Source of the DNA: Bacteroidota bacterium
Lineage (GTDB): Bacteria; Bacteroidota; Bacteroidia; Cytophagales; Cyclobacteriaceae
NCBI GenBank assembly: GCA_023428695.1
Contig: JAEYWY010000028.1
Coordinates: 1-64,000 of the forward strand
DNA length: 64,000 nt
Reading direction: 5' to 3'
Part shown: positions 16,939 through 25,748 of the stretch, one piece after another
How positions within the stretch are numbered: position 1 is the first letter of the stretch
How the letters are laid out: every line of letters starts with the position of its first letter
Made by a program: the position numbers and the translations under genes
The notes under the pieces: model-generated
The model's database searches: none
What the model saw: the letters and a program-made list of their open reading frames with translations, nothing else
What the model was told of the DNA's origin: nothing

Positions 16939-18321
16939 ATGAAAAAAGAAAAGATTTCGCGTCGCGGTTTTATTACCACATCGGCAAAGGCTGCGGCGGT
17001 CACCTCGCTGGCGATCACGGGTTTTCCGACGATTGTACCTGCATCTGTTCTTGGAAAGAACGCTCCCTCCAACCGGATCAACGTCGCGGCTATTGGCACC
17101 GGACGCATCTCACGCATACATGACATGCCTGGCGTATGGCGGTACGATTTTGCGCAGCTCATGGCGGTGTGTGACCTCGATACAAAGCGTGCCGAAGAAG
17201 GAAAGGCACTCGTAAATAAGTACTACACCGAAAAAAACGGCAAACCCTTCGATGGTGTCAGGGTGTATCACGATTACAAGGAGTTGATGACGAACAAGGA
17301 CATCGATGCCGTGGTTATCAGCACGCCGGACCACTGGCACGCGTTGATCGCCATTGCGGCCGCGAGAGCCGGTAAACACATCTACCTTCAGAAACCGACC
17401 TCACTAACTATTGAAGAAGGACGTATACTCAGCGACGTCGTCCGGAAATCGAAAGTCACCTTTCAGATTGGAAGTCAGCAACGTTCTTCGGAACAATTCC
17501 GCTATGCCGCCGAGCTTGTCAGAAATGGCAGGATCGGTCAACTGAAGAAGGTGTACGTAGGTTTGCCGGGCGATCCCTCAGGTCCGGATGAACCGGAAAT
17601 GCCGGTGCCGCCTAACCTGAATTACGACATGTGGCTGGGTTCAACGCCCGAAGTGTACTACACTGAGAACCGGGTGCATCCACAAAACGGTTATGATCGC
17701 CCGGGATGGTTACGCTGCGAACAATTCGGTGCCGGAATGATTACAGGCTGGGGTGCACATCATATTGATTCCGCCCACTGGGGAATGGATACCGAACTGA
17801 CGGGACCAGTTGAAGTCTGGGGTCATGCCGAATTTCCAAAGAGCGGCTTGTGGGATGTTCATGGCATCTTCAGGACGGAAGCCATGTACAAGAACGGCGT
17901 GCACATGATTGTGAGCAATGAAATTCCGAACGGAATCAAGTTCGAGGGTACGGAAGGCTGGATATTCGTTACGCGTGGGAATTATCGCGCGACGGCTACT
18001 GATCCCGTTGCGGGCGAAACGAAACCGCTGGACGCAAGCGATCCGAAAATCATACAATCGAAGATTGGTGCCGACGAGGTTAACCTGTACCGGAGCGGCA
18101 ATCACCACGGCAACTGGCTCGAAAGCATCCGCGACAAAAAAGAACCGATTGCTCCTGTTGAGGTGGCGCATCGTTCATGCTCTGCATGTCTACTACATCA
18201 TATTGCGATGAAACTGGACAGGAGGCTGAGGTGGGATCCGGATAAAGAGAAATTTATTAATGACGACGAAGCCAACAAGATGTTGTCGAGACCGCAACGG
18301 AAGCCCTATGAGATCAAGTAA
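16939..18321 (+). CDS. Tat-exported Gfo/Idh/MocA family oxidoreductase
   Basis: 460 residues. A twin-arginine signal, SRRGFI (residues 7-12), followed by a hydrophobic stretch to about residue 38, implies export in folded form, probably with NAD(P) bound. The Rossmann fold starts at INVAAIGTGRIS; DHWHA and the active-site loop IYLQKPTS follow, with Gln for the Glu of the classic EKP motif. The C-terminal half is the usual mixed-sheet substrate domain (GAHHIDSAHWGMDTE). The family oxidises or reduces sugars at C3 or other positions. It is second in the operon, after DUF6807 and before a bicupin and a second Gfo/Idh/MocA protein. Confidence 0.9.
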   Translation: MKKEKISRRGFITTSAKAAAVTSLAITGFPTIVPASVLGKNAPSNRINVAAIGTGRISRIHDMPGVWRYDFAQLMAVCDLDTKRAEEGKALVNKYYTEKNGKPFDGVRVYHDYKELMTNKDIDAVVISTPDHWHALIAIAAARAGKHIYLQKPTSLTIEEGRILSDVVRKSKVTFQIGSQQRSSEQFRYAAELVRNGRIGQLKKVYVGLPGDPSGPDEPEMPVPPNLNYDMWLGSTPEVYYTENRVHPQNGYDRPGWLRCEQFGAGMITGWGAHHIDSAHWGMDTELTGPVEVWGHAEFPKSGLWDVHGIFRTEAMYKNGVHMIVSNEIPNGIKFEGTEGWIFVTRGNYRATATDPVAGETKPLDASDPKIIQSKIGADEVNLYRSGNHHGNWLESIRDKKEPIAPVEVAHRSCSACLLHHIAMKLDRRLRWDPDKEKFINDDEANKMLSRPQRKPYEIK

Positions 18322-18406
18322 CGGTTTCTCACAGAAAGCATAGACAACACAGAGAACCCACAGACGAGCTAATACGAAAGAGAATCATGTACAACAGACT
18401 TTGGCG

Positions 18407-19186
18407 ATGAAGACAGTGATTAATGCATCCCTTTTACTTTTCCTGATGATGCTACCTTCCCTGGTGGGCGCACAAAAAAGTATCACATCGACAAAATACG
18501 CGTGGGAGGAACCACGTAAGGAAGTGGCCCCCGGGATTTACTCGGATGTCTTGTTTGAAGGTCAGGCTTATGATTTCGAGTTCCTTCAAATGAACGCCAC
18601 GACGATTGCAGGCAACACCCCCGCCCGTTCGTTCAAGGTTCCCTCCGGTGAAGAGCATCTTATACTTTTAAAGGACGGTCTGCTCACCATAAGCTTCAAC
18701 GATTCAACATGGACGATCGGCAAAGGCAGTGTAGCGTTGATGATGCCAGGAACGAGTTACACGCTGCAAAATAAATCTGGTGAGAAGAGTTCATTTTATG
18801 TGATGAAGTATCGTTCAAAGGCCGATCCTGACCCTGAGCGTGGCAACAAGAGCGGTGGCTCCATCGTCAAAGACTGGAAAAAGATACCCTTTCATCCGCA
18901 TGGACGTGGCGGGATACGAAACTACTTCGACCGCTCAACCGCGGTGGCAAAGCGTTTGGAAATGCATGTAACGACGTTGAAGGAAGGAATAAAGAGTCAC
19001 GAACCGCACACGCATCGTGCCGAGGAACTTGTGATCATTCTGGATAATGACACTGAAATGCAGATTGGTAACGAATTCTTCCGCGGCAGCGCGGGGACGA
19101 TTTACTTCCTCGGGTCAAATGTTCCACACGCGATTCAGAATATCGGTACGACGCCATGCGTATATTTCGCTTTTCAATTTGAGTGA
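18407..19186 (+). CDS. Exported bicupin protein
   Basis: 259 residues from ATG 18407, with a signal peptide ending near VGAQ. It holds two cupin barrels: the first (about residues 50-145) has no complete metal set, while the second shows HEPHTHRAEELVIIL and NVPHAI, giving His, His, Glu and His ligands. The layout resembles ureidoglycine aminohydrolase-like or KdgF-like bicupins, which act on small oxidised compounds or uronates. The substrate is unknown. It is third in the sugar-oxidoreductase operon, 85 bp after the previous gene and 3 bp before the next. Confidence 0.84.
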   Translation: MKTVINASLLLFLMMLPSLVGAQKSITSTKYAWEEPRKEVAPGIYSDVLFEGQAYDFEFLQMNATTIAGNTPARSFKVPSGEEHLILLKDGLLTISFNDSTWTIGKGSVALMMPGTSYTLQNKSGEKSSFYVMKYRSKADPDPERGNKSGGSIVKDWKKIPFHPHGRGGIRNYFDRSTAVAKRLEMHVTTLKEGIKSHEPHTHRAEELVIILDNDTEMQIGNEFFRGSAGTIYFLGSNVPHAIQNIGTTPCVYFAFQFE

Positions 19187-19189
19187 TTC

Positions 19190-20569
19190 ATGATAAGCAG
19201 ACTTTGCCGAATTTTTGTAATTACTTTCCTTTGTCTCGCGTGCGCGGGTAAGCCGATGGACTCCATAGAAGATCAGAACCCTTCAATAAAATTGATCACA
19301 ATTGATCCGGGCCACTTTCATGCAGCACTCGTTCAGAAGTCGATGTATCCTGAAATCGACAGTACCGTGCATGTATATGCTCCGGAAGGCAATGACCTGA
19401 AACTGCATCTCAACCGCATAACGGGTTTCAATACACGCGCTGAAAATCCTACGTCGTGGAATGAAGTTGTTTACATCGGGGATGATTTCCTTGAGAAAAT
19501 GATTCGCGAAAAGAAGGGAAATGTCGTCGTCATTGCGGGGAACAACAGGCGGAAAGGAAACTACATCAATGAATCGGTGAAGAATGGATTTCACGTGCTG
19601 GCGGATAAACCTATGGCTATTGAGCCGCGCGATTTTGAAATGCTGAAGTCAAGTTTTGAAGTCGCGAAAAAGAATGATGTGTTTCTTTACGACATCATGA
19701 CGGAGCGTTATGAAATAACAAGCATTCTCCAACGGCGGTTTTCACAAATCGAAAGTGTTTTTGGGTCACTTGAACACGGCACGCCGGATAATCCTGCGGT
19801 GACAAAGGAAAGTGTACACTACTTCTTCAAGTATGTTTCCGGGAGTCCACTCACGCGGCCGCCGTGGTTTTTTGATGTCAAACAGGAAGGAGAAGGAATT
19901 GTAGACGTGACGACACACCTGGTGGATCTGATTCAATGGGCGTGCTTCCCTGAGCAGATTATCGATTACGACAAAGATGTTGAAATGATTTCTGCCAGGC
20001 GATGGCCAACAACGCTCACGCTGGATCAATTCGGGGAGGTAACAAAAGAGAATGCGTTTCCGGACTATCTTCAAAAGGATATCAGCGACGGAGCATTAAA
20101 TGTGTACAGTAACGGTGAGATTAACTACAGACTCAGGGGCGTTCACGCGAAAGTATCCGTCGTCTGGGATTACAAGGCGGCTGAAGGGGCAGGTGATTCG
20201 CACTACTCGATCATGCGTGGTACGCGCGCGAATCTCGTGATACGCCAAAACAAGGACACGGGATTCAAACCTGTGTTGTTTATCGAACCTGTCGGGCAGC
20301 AACCTGACTATGAGAAGAAACTGAGAGAAGCTTTCAATCAGGTTGAAGCTGAGTATCCCGGGATAACGTTGAAATCAGTTTATGAAGGATTTGAAGTTGT
20401 CGTGCCTGATACGTATCGCACAGGACACGAGGCGCATTTTGCCGAAGTGACGACAAGATTCCTTGAATACATTGCAAACAAACAAATGCCTGAGTGGGAA
20501 GTACCAAACATGATTGCGAAGTACTACATCACCACCCAGGCATTGGAGATTGCCAGAACGAATAACTAG
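19190..20569 (+). CDS. Lipoprotein Gfo/Idh/MocA-like oxidoreductase
   Basis: 459 residues. The N-terminus FVITFLCLACAGKP fits a lipoprotein signal with the lipid-bearing Cys near residue 18. The next ~120 residues form a divergent Rossmann domain without a clean GxGxxG, then HVLADKPMAIEP takes the place of the EKP loop. The C-terminal domain includes a likely substrate stretch (VDVTTHLVDLIQWACFP). It is shorter of recognisable NAD-binding signature than its partner at 16939, so an altered cofactor use is possible. Last gene of the operon; likely anchored in the envelope with the other exported members. Confidence 0.83.
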   Translation: MISRLCRIFVITFLCLACAGKPMDSIEDQNPSIKLITIDPGHFHAALVQKSMYPEIDSTVHVYAPEGNDLKLHLNRITGFNTRAENPTSWNEVVYIGDDFLEKMIREKKGNVVVIAGNNRRKGNYINESVKNGFHVLADKPMAIEPRDFEMLKSSFEVAKKNDVFLYDIMTERYEITSILQRRFSQIESVFGSLEHGTPDNPAVTKESVHYFFKYVSGSPLTRPPWFFDVKQEGEGIVDVTTHLVDLIQWACFPEQIIDYDKDVEMISARRWPTTLTLDQFGEVTKENAFPDYLQKDISDGALNVYSNGEINYRLRGVHAKVSVVWDYKAAEGAGDSHYSIMRGTRANLVIRQNKDTGFKPVLFIEPVGQQPDYEKKLREAFNQVEAEYPGITLKSVYEGFEVVVPDTYRTGHEAHFAEVTTRFLEYIANKQMPEWEVPNMIAKYYITTQALEIARTNN

Positions 20570-20577
20570 TTTATCTC

Positions 20578-21390
20578 CTACTTGAGTCTATATGCTATCA
20601 CAGTTTTCTTGAAGAACGTCGGAACATAGACGATCCCTTGTTTCGGATCGTAGCCGATGTCAGCCGTGTTCATTTTCTGTTCGCGTGTATCGAGCAAGGT
20701 TGTAAGCTTGCCGTCTTTGGCCATGTGATACACCAACCCGGGCCAGCATGTGATTACGAAGTCGCCATTGCCTACGGGTTCGATGCCGTCGCCGCCTATT
20801 GCAGTTGTTGCCACGGTTACGAGCTTTTTGTTTTGGTCAGTCTTGAATACATCGTTAGCTGTAAGTAAATACAAGTCAGTGCCCACTGCTTTTAATCCGT
20901 TAACGTTTTTCAAATCCTTGATATAAAGTTCCGGCTTGCCGTCTACAATGCGGTAGACGTTGCCCTGTCTGGAATCTGATACATAGACAACGCCCTTGTC
21001 GTCAACCGTAATGTCGTTCAGATTCGTGGCGCCTTCAACATTGATCTTTGATTCGATCTTGCCGTTAGCCGTGTTGATGACGACTACTCTCGACACATCC
21101 GCGACGTACAATTTCTTTTTCCATAGCCCCATCCCCTTTGGAGCGCTCAGTCCGGTCACCCAGGTTGCATTGACGACTTTGCCGTTCTTGTCGAGAATTC
21201 CGATACCACCTTTGCCGTCGTCGTCCCAGGGCTGGCCATCGATAAGGGAAACGTAAAGGCCGCCATCAAAGACGAGGACAGATTCCGGAACGGCGAGCGT
21301 GCTATCCGTTTCCCAAAGTTTTTCCAGGGCGGGTTGTGCCTGGGTTTCGATTATGATAAGGGTTAGCAAAGCAGCTAAGAAGGTTTTCAT
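20578..21390 (-). CDS. Exported SMP-30/gluconolactonase-like beta-propeller
   Basis: 270 residues from ATG 21390, with a signal peptide (FLAALLTLIIIETQAQ). Repeated blades such as APKGMGLWKKKLYVADVS, TNLNDITVDDKGVVYVSD and ADIGYDPKQGIVYVP are typical of SMP-30/NHL-type six-bladed propellers. Family members include lactonases that open sugar lactones, which would follow the neighbouring sugar dehydrogenases. The metal ligands cannot be fixed by eye, so a binding role is possible. It is convergent with the Gfo/Idh/MocA operon (8 bp between) and divergent from the AraC gene at 21439. Confidence 0.82.
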   Translation of the reverse strand: MKTFLAALLTLIIIETQAQPALEKLWETDSTLAVPESVLVFDGGLYVSLIDGQPWDDDGKGGIGILDKNGKVVNATWVTGLSAPKGMGLWKKKLYVADVSRVVVINTANGKIESKINVEGATNLNDITVDDKGVVYVSDSRQGNVYRIVDGKPELYIKDLKNVNGLKAVGTDLYLLTANDVFKTDQNKKLVTVATTAIGGDGIEPVGNGDFVITCWPGLVYHMAKDGKLTTLLDTREQKMNTADIGYDPKQGIVYVPTFFKKTVIAYRLK

Positions 21391-21438
21391 AAATGTTTTT
21401 GTTTTCAATCTATACATTTATTCGCGATTTTGGTACCA

Positions 21439-22356
21439 ATGTTTGTTCATCATAACATAGCGGACCTTTATCGCACGCTCAACCTGCCGGCTGATGAAGA
21501 GATTGATTTCACGTTCCTCAGCATTCCGGCGATACATCCACACTTGCCGTATAAATCTCCGGTGATGCGCGCAAACTACTTTGCCTTCATCCTGAATATC
21601 AAGGGAACCGGCGTGTACTGTCTGGATGACCAGCGGTTTCCATTTGACGATGGGACATTGTACTTTGCCAATCCGGGTCACGTCAAGGCATATGAGCTGA
21701 CAAAATCCGACGACGCGTTTATTGTTGCCTTGTCGGAACGTTTCCTCAGAGAGCATGTGAGCACGGACATCTATATTGAGTTTCCCTTTCTCCTGGCTGA
21801 GACCGCAGCACCCCGAAAACTTGATGATAATGATTTCGCGGAATTCAGGGAATTGTACGCGCATATCGGAAGCGAATTCAATCGTATTTCTGAATACAAG
21901 GCGAAGATTCTTGGCAGCCTTTTGAGGGTGCTCCTGCTCAAAATGAAAGAGAAATTCTGGCCCGCTTATGATCCGCTGGAAGAGGGCAACAGAAATTCGC
22001 GTATAGTCACCACGTTCAAACAACTGCTCGAAAGTGAGTTCAGAAAACTTCTTGAAAACGGTCACACCATCGGTAAGATTCAGGCAGCTGATTTTGCTGG
22101 CAAGATGAATTTACATCCCAACTACCTCAACTCGGTTATCAAAACCAAGACGGGTCGCACGGTAAACGACTGGTTATCGGACCGCACACTCTTGTTGGCG
22201 AAGTCGCTGCTCATGACGACAAACTTGTCGGCGAAGGAAATTGCATACAAACTTGGTTACAGCGAACCGACACACTTCAGCCGCTTCTTCAAAAAGCACA
22301 CGCAACTTTCCCCGGGTGCGTTCCGGAAGTCGGTGCCGGTACACGCTGATATTTGA
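21439..22356 (+). CDS. AraC family transcriptional regulator
   Basis: 305 residues from ATG 21439 (an in-frame TTG at 21430 is possible). The N-terminal cupin-like sensor reads FAFILNIKGTGVYCLDDQRF. The C-terminal AraC domain has MNLHPNYLNSVIKTKTGRTV and SAKEIAYKLGYSEPTHFSRF, ending TQLSPGAFRK. The start lies 48 bp from that of the divergent propeller gene, and the aldo/keto reductase follows 124 bp downstream. Both are plausible targets. Confidence 0.87.
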   Translation: MFVHHNIADLYRTLNLPADEEIDFTFLSIPAIHPHLPYKSPVMRANYFAFILNIKGTGVYCLDDQRFPFDDGTLYFANPGHVKAYELTKSDDAFIVALSERFLREHVSTDIYIEFPFLLAETAAPRKLDDNDFAEFRELYAHIGSEFNRISEYKAKILGSLLRVLLLKMKEKFWPAYDPLEEGNRNSRIVTTFKQLLESEFRKLLENGHTIGKIQAADFAGKMNLHPNYLNSVIKTKTGRTVNDWLSDRTLLLAKSLLMTTNLSAKEIAYKLGYSEPTHFSRFFKKHTQLSPGAFRKSVPVHADI

Positions 22357-22480
22357 AATAGGTCATTCGTTATTTGATTGGGGTTGTTTAAGCCCCATCC
22401 TCCTAACTCACTTTTGCCGGTATGTCAGGCAACGTCAGATCCACGTTGCCTGTGAAACGAAACCTTAAAACAGAAACGGT

Positions 22481-23455
22481 ATGAAAAAAAGAACAATAGG
22501 CAAGAGCGAACTGAAGGTATTTCCCATTGGCCTGGGCACGATGGGGATGTCGGAATTTTATGGTGAAGCCAATGATGAACAATCTATCCGTACAATTCAC
22601 AAGGCGATGGAACTTGGTGTCGATTTTTTTGACACTGCCGACATGTATGGCAGCGGTCACAACGAGACGTTGCTTGGGAAAGCATTAAAAGGCAGATTTG
22701 ACAAGGTAACGCTGGCGACCAAATTCGGAAATATGCGCGGACCGAATGGTGAGTTCCTTGGGATAAACGGGAAACCTGAATATGTGAAGCAGGCATGTGA
22801 CGCAAGTCTGAAACGACTGGGTACCGAAGTCATAGATTTGTATTACTATCACCGTGTCGATCCTACGGTGCCGATTGAAGACACGGTTGGTGCGATGGCC
22901 GATTTGGTGAAACAAGGCAAGGTTCGGTACCTTGGCCTCTCGGAAGTGAAAGGAGTAACACTAAAGCGAGCCTGTGCTGTGCATCCGATTGTTGCTGTGC
23001 AGTCTGAGTATTCAATCTGGACCCGCGACATTGAAGAAGCAAATATGAATGAATGCCGTGAGCTTGGTGTGACGACGGTGGCGTATAGTCCGCTTGGCAG
23101 AGGGATACTTACCGGGAAGTTCAACACGATCGACGATCCAAAGGATTTTCGCCATTCGCTTCCGCGGATGCAGGCGGAGAATTTTGAGTCGAACAAGAAG
23201 ATCATACAAAAGGTGGAAGAGATCGCCGTATCAAAAAATGCGACTGCATCACAGATTGCACTCGCGTGGGTACTGGCAAAGGGTGATGATGTGATTCCGA
23301 TTCCGGGAACGAAAAGAGAAAAATACCTTATTGAAAACCTCGATGCTCTGAAGATTGAATTAGCGGGCGATGAGATGAATGAACTTGACAGCCTTTATGC
23401 ATTTGTTCGTGGCAATCGGTATAATGATTATTCGATGGCAAGCACACTGAGATGA
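22481..23455 (+). CDS. Aldo/keto reductase
   Basis: 324 residues, a (beta/alpha)8 NADPH-dependent oxidoreductase of the YhdN/AKR13 type. Visible features are LGTMGMSEFYG, the catalytic Asp and Tyr in DFFDTADMYGSG, Lys in ATKFG and His in YYYHRVDP, and the cofactor-phosphate segment IPIPGTKREKYLIENL. It is cytosolic and reduces aldehydes or ketones to alcohols. It follows an AraC regulator gene and may be induced by carbonyl stress; the substrate cannot be read from the sequence. Confidence 0.92.
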   Translation: MKKRTIGKSELKVFPIGLGTMGMSEFYGEANDEQSIRTIHKAMELGVDFFDTADMYGSGHNETLLGKALKGRFDKVTLATKFGNMRGPNGEFLGINGKPEYVKQACDASLKRLGTEVIDLYYYHRVDPTVPIEDTVGAMADLVKQGKVRYLGLSEVKGVTLKRACAVHPIVAVQSEYSIWTRDIEEANMNECRELGVTTVAYSPLGRGILTGKFNTIDDPKDFRHSLPRMQAENFESNKKIIQKVEEIAVSKNATASQIALAWVLAKGDDVIPIPGTKREKYLIENLDALKIELAGDEMNELDSLYAFVRGNRYNDYSMASTLR

Positions 23456-23520
23456 TCAGTGTGAGGAGCAGTGTGTGAGTGCGGAGAGGTGATTAGGGGT
23501 ATTTATGAAATAGTATTACC

Positions 23521-24420
23521 TTGGGTGAAGGCCCTACCCACGTGACGTCCAGACGCATCAGCAGCATACCTATACGGTCAATACGGCCACTGTCAACTCA
23601 TGCCAATGCCTTTGAGGGTTTTAAGATTCGGAGTCTGAGTGAAGTTCTTGCCGGCAGCGATATCAACCACGATCTTCACCGGCATGATTTCTACTTTCTG
23701 CTGATTATCTCCAGGGGGGAAGGACTTCATGAAATCGATTTTGTTCCCTTCCACATAGCCAACCATGCTGTTTTTATTCTGCGCCCCGGGCAGGTGCACA
23801 GACTACACATGAAAGCCGGAAGCGAAGGGTACCTTATTGAGTTCAGCAAAGGCTTTGAGTTTCTTTCCGCCAACCAGGGAAACGAACTCCTGCGGAAAGC
23901 AGGACGCCGAAATTTCTGTAAACTGGATGAGGCAGCGTTTGAATCGCTGATACCTTCCCTACAGGCAATTTTCGATGAATACCAGTCGAGGCCGGAAGGT
24001 TTTGCAACGGTTATAAGGGCGCATCTTGAAATCCTGTTGACGCGATTATTGCGCTATCGGCAGCATCCAGAGGCGCAAAGTACCATGAACAACGCTTATC
24101 AGCAGGAAAAGCTTGAAGCGTTCCTTGCCTTGCTGGAAAACAATGTGACTACGATCCGCCAGGTGGCGGCCTACGCGGAGATGATGAGCCTCTCCACTTA
24201 CCAGTTAAACTCGATTACGAAAAACCTGCTGGGGAAAACCGTAGCCCAATTAATCGAAGACCAGGTGCTGCTTGAAGCGAAACGCCATCTGCTGGCGACC
24301 TCAGATCAGGTGAATCAGATTGCCTTTCGATTGGGCTTTGAAGACGTATCTTATTTCATTCGTTTTTTCAGAAAACTTACGGGGCATACGCCTGAGGCGT
24401 TCCGGAAGAACTTTTCGTAA
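23521..24420 (+). CDS. AraC family transcriptional regulator
   Basis: 299 residues if a TTG at 23521 is used; no ATG lies between this point and the conserved core, and an in-frame GTG at 23542 is the alternative. The N-terminal cupin-like arm contains HDLHRHDFYFLLIISRGEG and RPGQVHRLHM, the usual AraC_binding fold. The C-terminal HTH pair is MSLSTYQLNSITKNLLGKTV and QIAFRLGFEDVSYFIRFF, ending TGHTPEAFRKNF. It precedes a small membrane protein and two redox enzymes on the same strand, which it may control. Confidence 0.86.
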   Translation: MGEGPTHVTSRRISSIPIRSIRPLSTHANAFEGFKIRSLSEVLAGSDINHDLHRHDFYFLLIISRGEGLHEIDFVPFHIANHAVFILRPGQVHRLHMKAGSEGYLIEFSKGFEFLSANQGNELLRKAGRRNFCKLDEAAFESLIPSLQAIFDEYQSRPEGFATVIRAHLEILLTRLLRYRQHPEAQSTMNNAYQQEKLEAFLALLENNVTTIRQVAAYAEMMSLSTYQLNSITKNLLGKTVAQLIEDQVLLEAKRHLLATSDQVNQIAFRLGFEDVSYFIRFFRKLTGHTPEAFRKNFS

Positions 24421-24469
24421 GTACCATCGGACTTGAGGATAATCCTATCTCTCGCTGTATCGGTGCCTC

Positions 24470-24498
24470 TACCTTTGTTGTCGTAAAAAAAGACAACA
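24470..24498 (+). promoter_or_regulatory. TACCTTTG box and overlapping TGTTGTC/GACAACA palindrome
   Basis: TACCTTTG (24470-24477) fits the Bacteroidota -7 box TAnnTTTG; I see no good TTG at -33. Arms TGTTGTC (24476-24482) and GACAACA (24492-24498) enclose a 9-nt A-rich loop and end 1 bp before the start of the small membrane gene at 24500. The palindrome could be an operator or could fold in the leader RNA. Confidence 0.4.
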
Positions 24499-24499
24499 C

Positions 24500-24715
24500 A
24501 TGAAAACAAAAATGAAACTGAAGGCATCATTCAAGATCTGGGCAGTGATTTATCCCTCCATCACATTGTTTCTCTACTTTTTTGGTGAGCCGTTATCGGT
24601 GCTGCCTCTGTACCAGCGCACCTTCCTGTTGACGATCACTCTGGTTCCCTGGATTGTATTCGTCGGCGTGCCATTCGTTGACGCCGTGCTTAATCGTTTT
24701 TCATCGAAGAATTAA
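24500..24715 (+). CDS. Small two-helix membrane protein
   Basis: 71 residues. A basic N-terminus (MKTKMKLKASFK) precedes two hydrophobic helices, IWAVIYPSITLFLYFFGEP and TFLLTITLVPWIVFVGVPF, joined by a short loop, with a charged tail. It resembles small uncharacterised Bacteroidota inner-membrane proteins; I know no function. It follows a plausible -7 box and precedes the flavoprotein gene by 106 bp. Confidence 0.7.
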   Translation: MKTKMKLKASFKIWAVIYPSITLFLYFFGEPLSVLPLYQRTFLLTITLVPWIVFVGVPFVDAVLNRFSSKN

Positions 24716-24821
24716 CGCTACCGTTTTGGCAAGTCGACGTGCTTTTCAGATCCGCGCTATGGCTGTAAGTATGGCTGCGCCGGCAAGCATGGCTAAATCA
24801 ACAAGTAATCAGAGAAACATA

Positions 24822-25748
24822 ATGAAGGAAAAGATTGATGTGATCATCGTGGGCGGGAGTTATTCCGGACTCGCCGCCGCTATGGCCTTGGGACGCGCAT
24901 TGCGTAACGTGCTGGTGATCGATGGCGGAAAGCCCGCCAACCGGTTTACGCCTCACTCACATAACTTTATTACCCATGATGGCAAGGCGCCGGCTGAAAT
25001 CGCGGCGGCTGCCAGAATCCAGGTTGATCGTTATCCTTCCGTAAAACGGATTGAGGGATTCGCCGCTAATGCCGGCAAGACGGATTCAGGGTTCGAAGTC
25101 GTCCTTGGGTCGGGAGGGCGTTACGAAGCCCGAAAGCTTGTGTTCGCCACCGGGATTGTAGATCTAATCCCGGAAATACCAGGCTTCTCCGAATGCTGGG
25201 GAAAGTCTCTGTTGCATTGCCCCTACTGTCACGGGTACGAAGTTCGCGACATGCCGACCGGAATTCTCGGGAACGGAGAGTATGCTTTTGAATTTGGTAC
25301 GCTCATTTCAAACTGGACGCACAACCTCACGATCTTTACTAACGGCGAACCCGGTTTAACAGCATCGCAACGGGCAAAGTTGGAGGACCGCAGAATCCGC
25401 ATCATTGAACACGAAATTGCCGGACTTCATCATACCAATGGTTACATTGAAGCAATTGCATTCAGGAATGCCGGTACTTTTCCGTTGTCGGTCCTTTATC
25501 TTCGTCCGGAGTTCCGGCAACATTCAGAAGTGCCGATGCATTTAGGCTGCATGTTAACGCCTGATGGGTACATCGCTGTTGATGGGTCGCAAAAGACGTG
25601 GGTTCCAGGTATCTACGCCTGTGGCGACAATACGACGCGCCTTAGAACCGTTGCCAACGCGGTGGCCATGGGTACCACAGCGGGTATGATGGTGAACAAG
25701 GAACTCGTTATGGAGAGTTTTGAGAAGACGAAACAAGGAATACAATGA
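24822..25748 (+). CDS. Thioredoxin-reductase-like FAD/NAD(P) oxidoreductase
   Basis: 308 residues from ATG 24822. FAD binding is shown by VIIVGGSYSGLAAAMALGRA (about residues 7-26). The redox pair is CPYC (Cys133, Cys136) in HCPYCHGYE, as in low-molecular-weight thioredoxin reductases. The NAD(P) segment GILGNGEYAFEFG is divergent from the usual GxGxxA. The C-terminal FAD motif GIYACGDNTT is present. It is therefore a cytosolic pyridine-nucleotide disulfide oxidoreductase; the protein partner is unknown. Its stop overlaps the next ATG (ATGA), so it is translationally coupled to the dehydrogenase at 25745. Confidence 0.9.
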   Translation: MKEKIDVIIVGGSYSGLAAAMALGRALRNVLVIDGGKPANRFTPHSHNFITHDGKAPAEIAAAARIQVDRYPSVKRIEGFAANAGKTDSGFEVVLGSGGRYEARKLVFATGIVDLIPEIPGFSECWGKSLLHCPYCHGYEVRDMPTGILGNGEYAFEFGTLISNWTHNLTIFTNGEPGLTASQRAKLEDRRIRIIEHEIAGLHHTNGYIEAIAFRNAGTFPLSVLYLRPEFRQHSEVPMHLGCMLTPDGYIAVDGSQKTWVPGIYACGDNTTRLRTVANAVAMGTTAGMMVNKELVMESFEKTKQGIQ

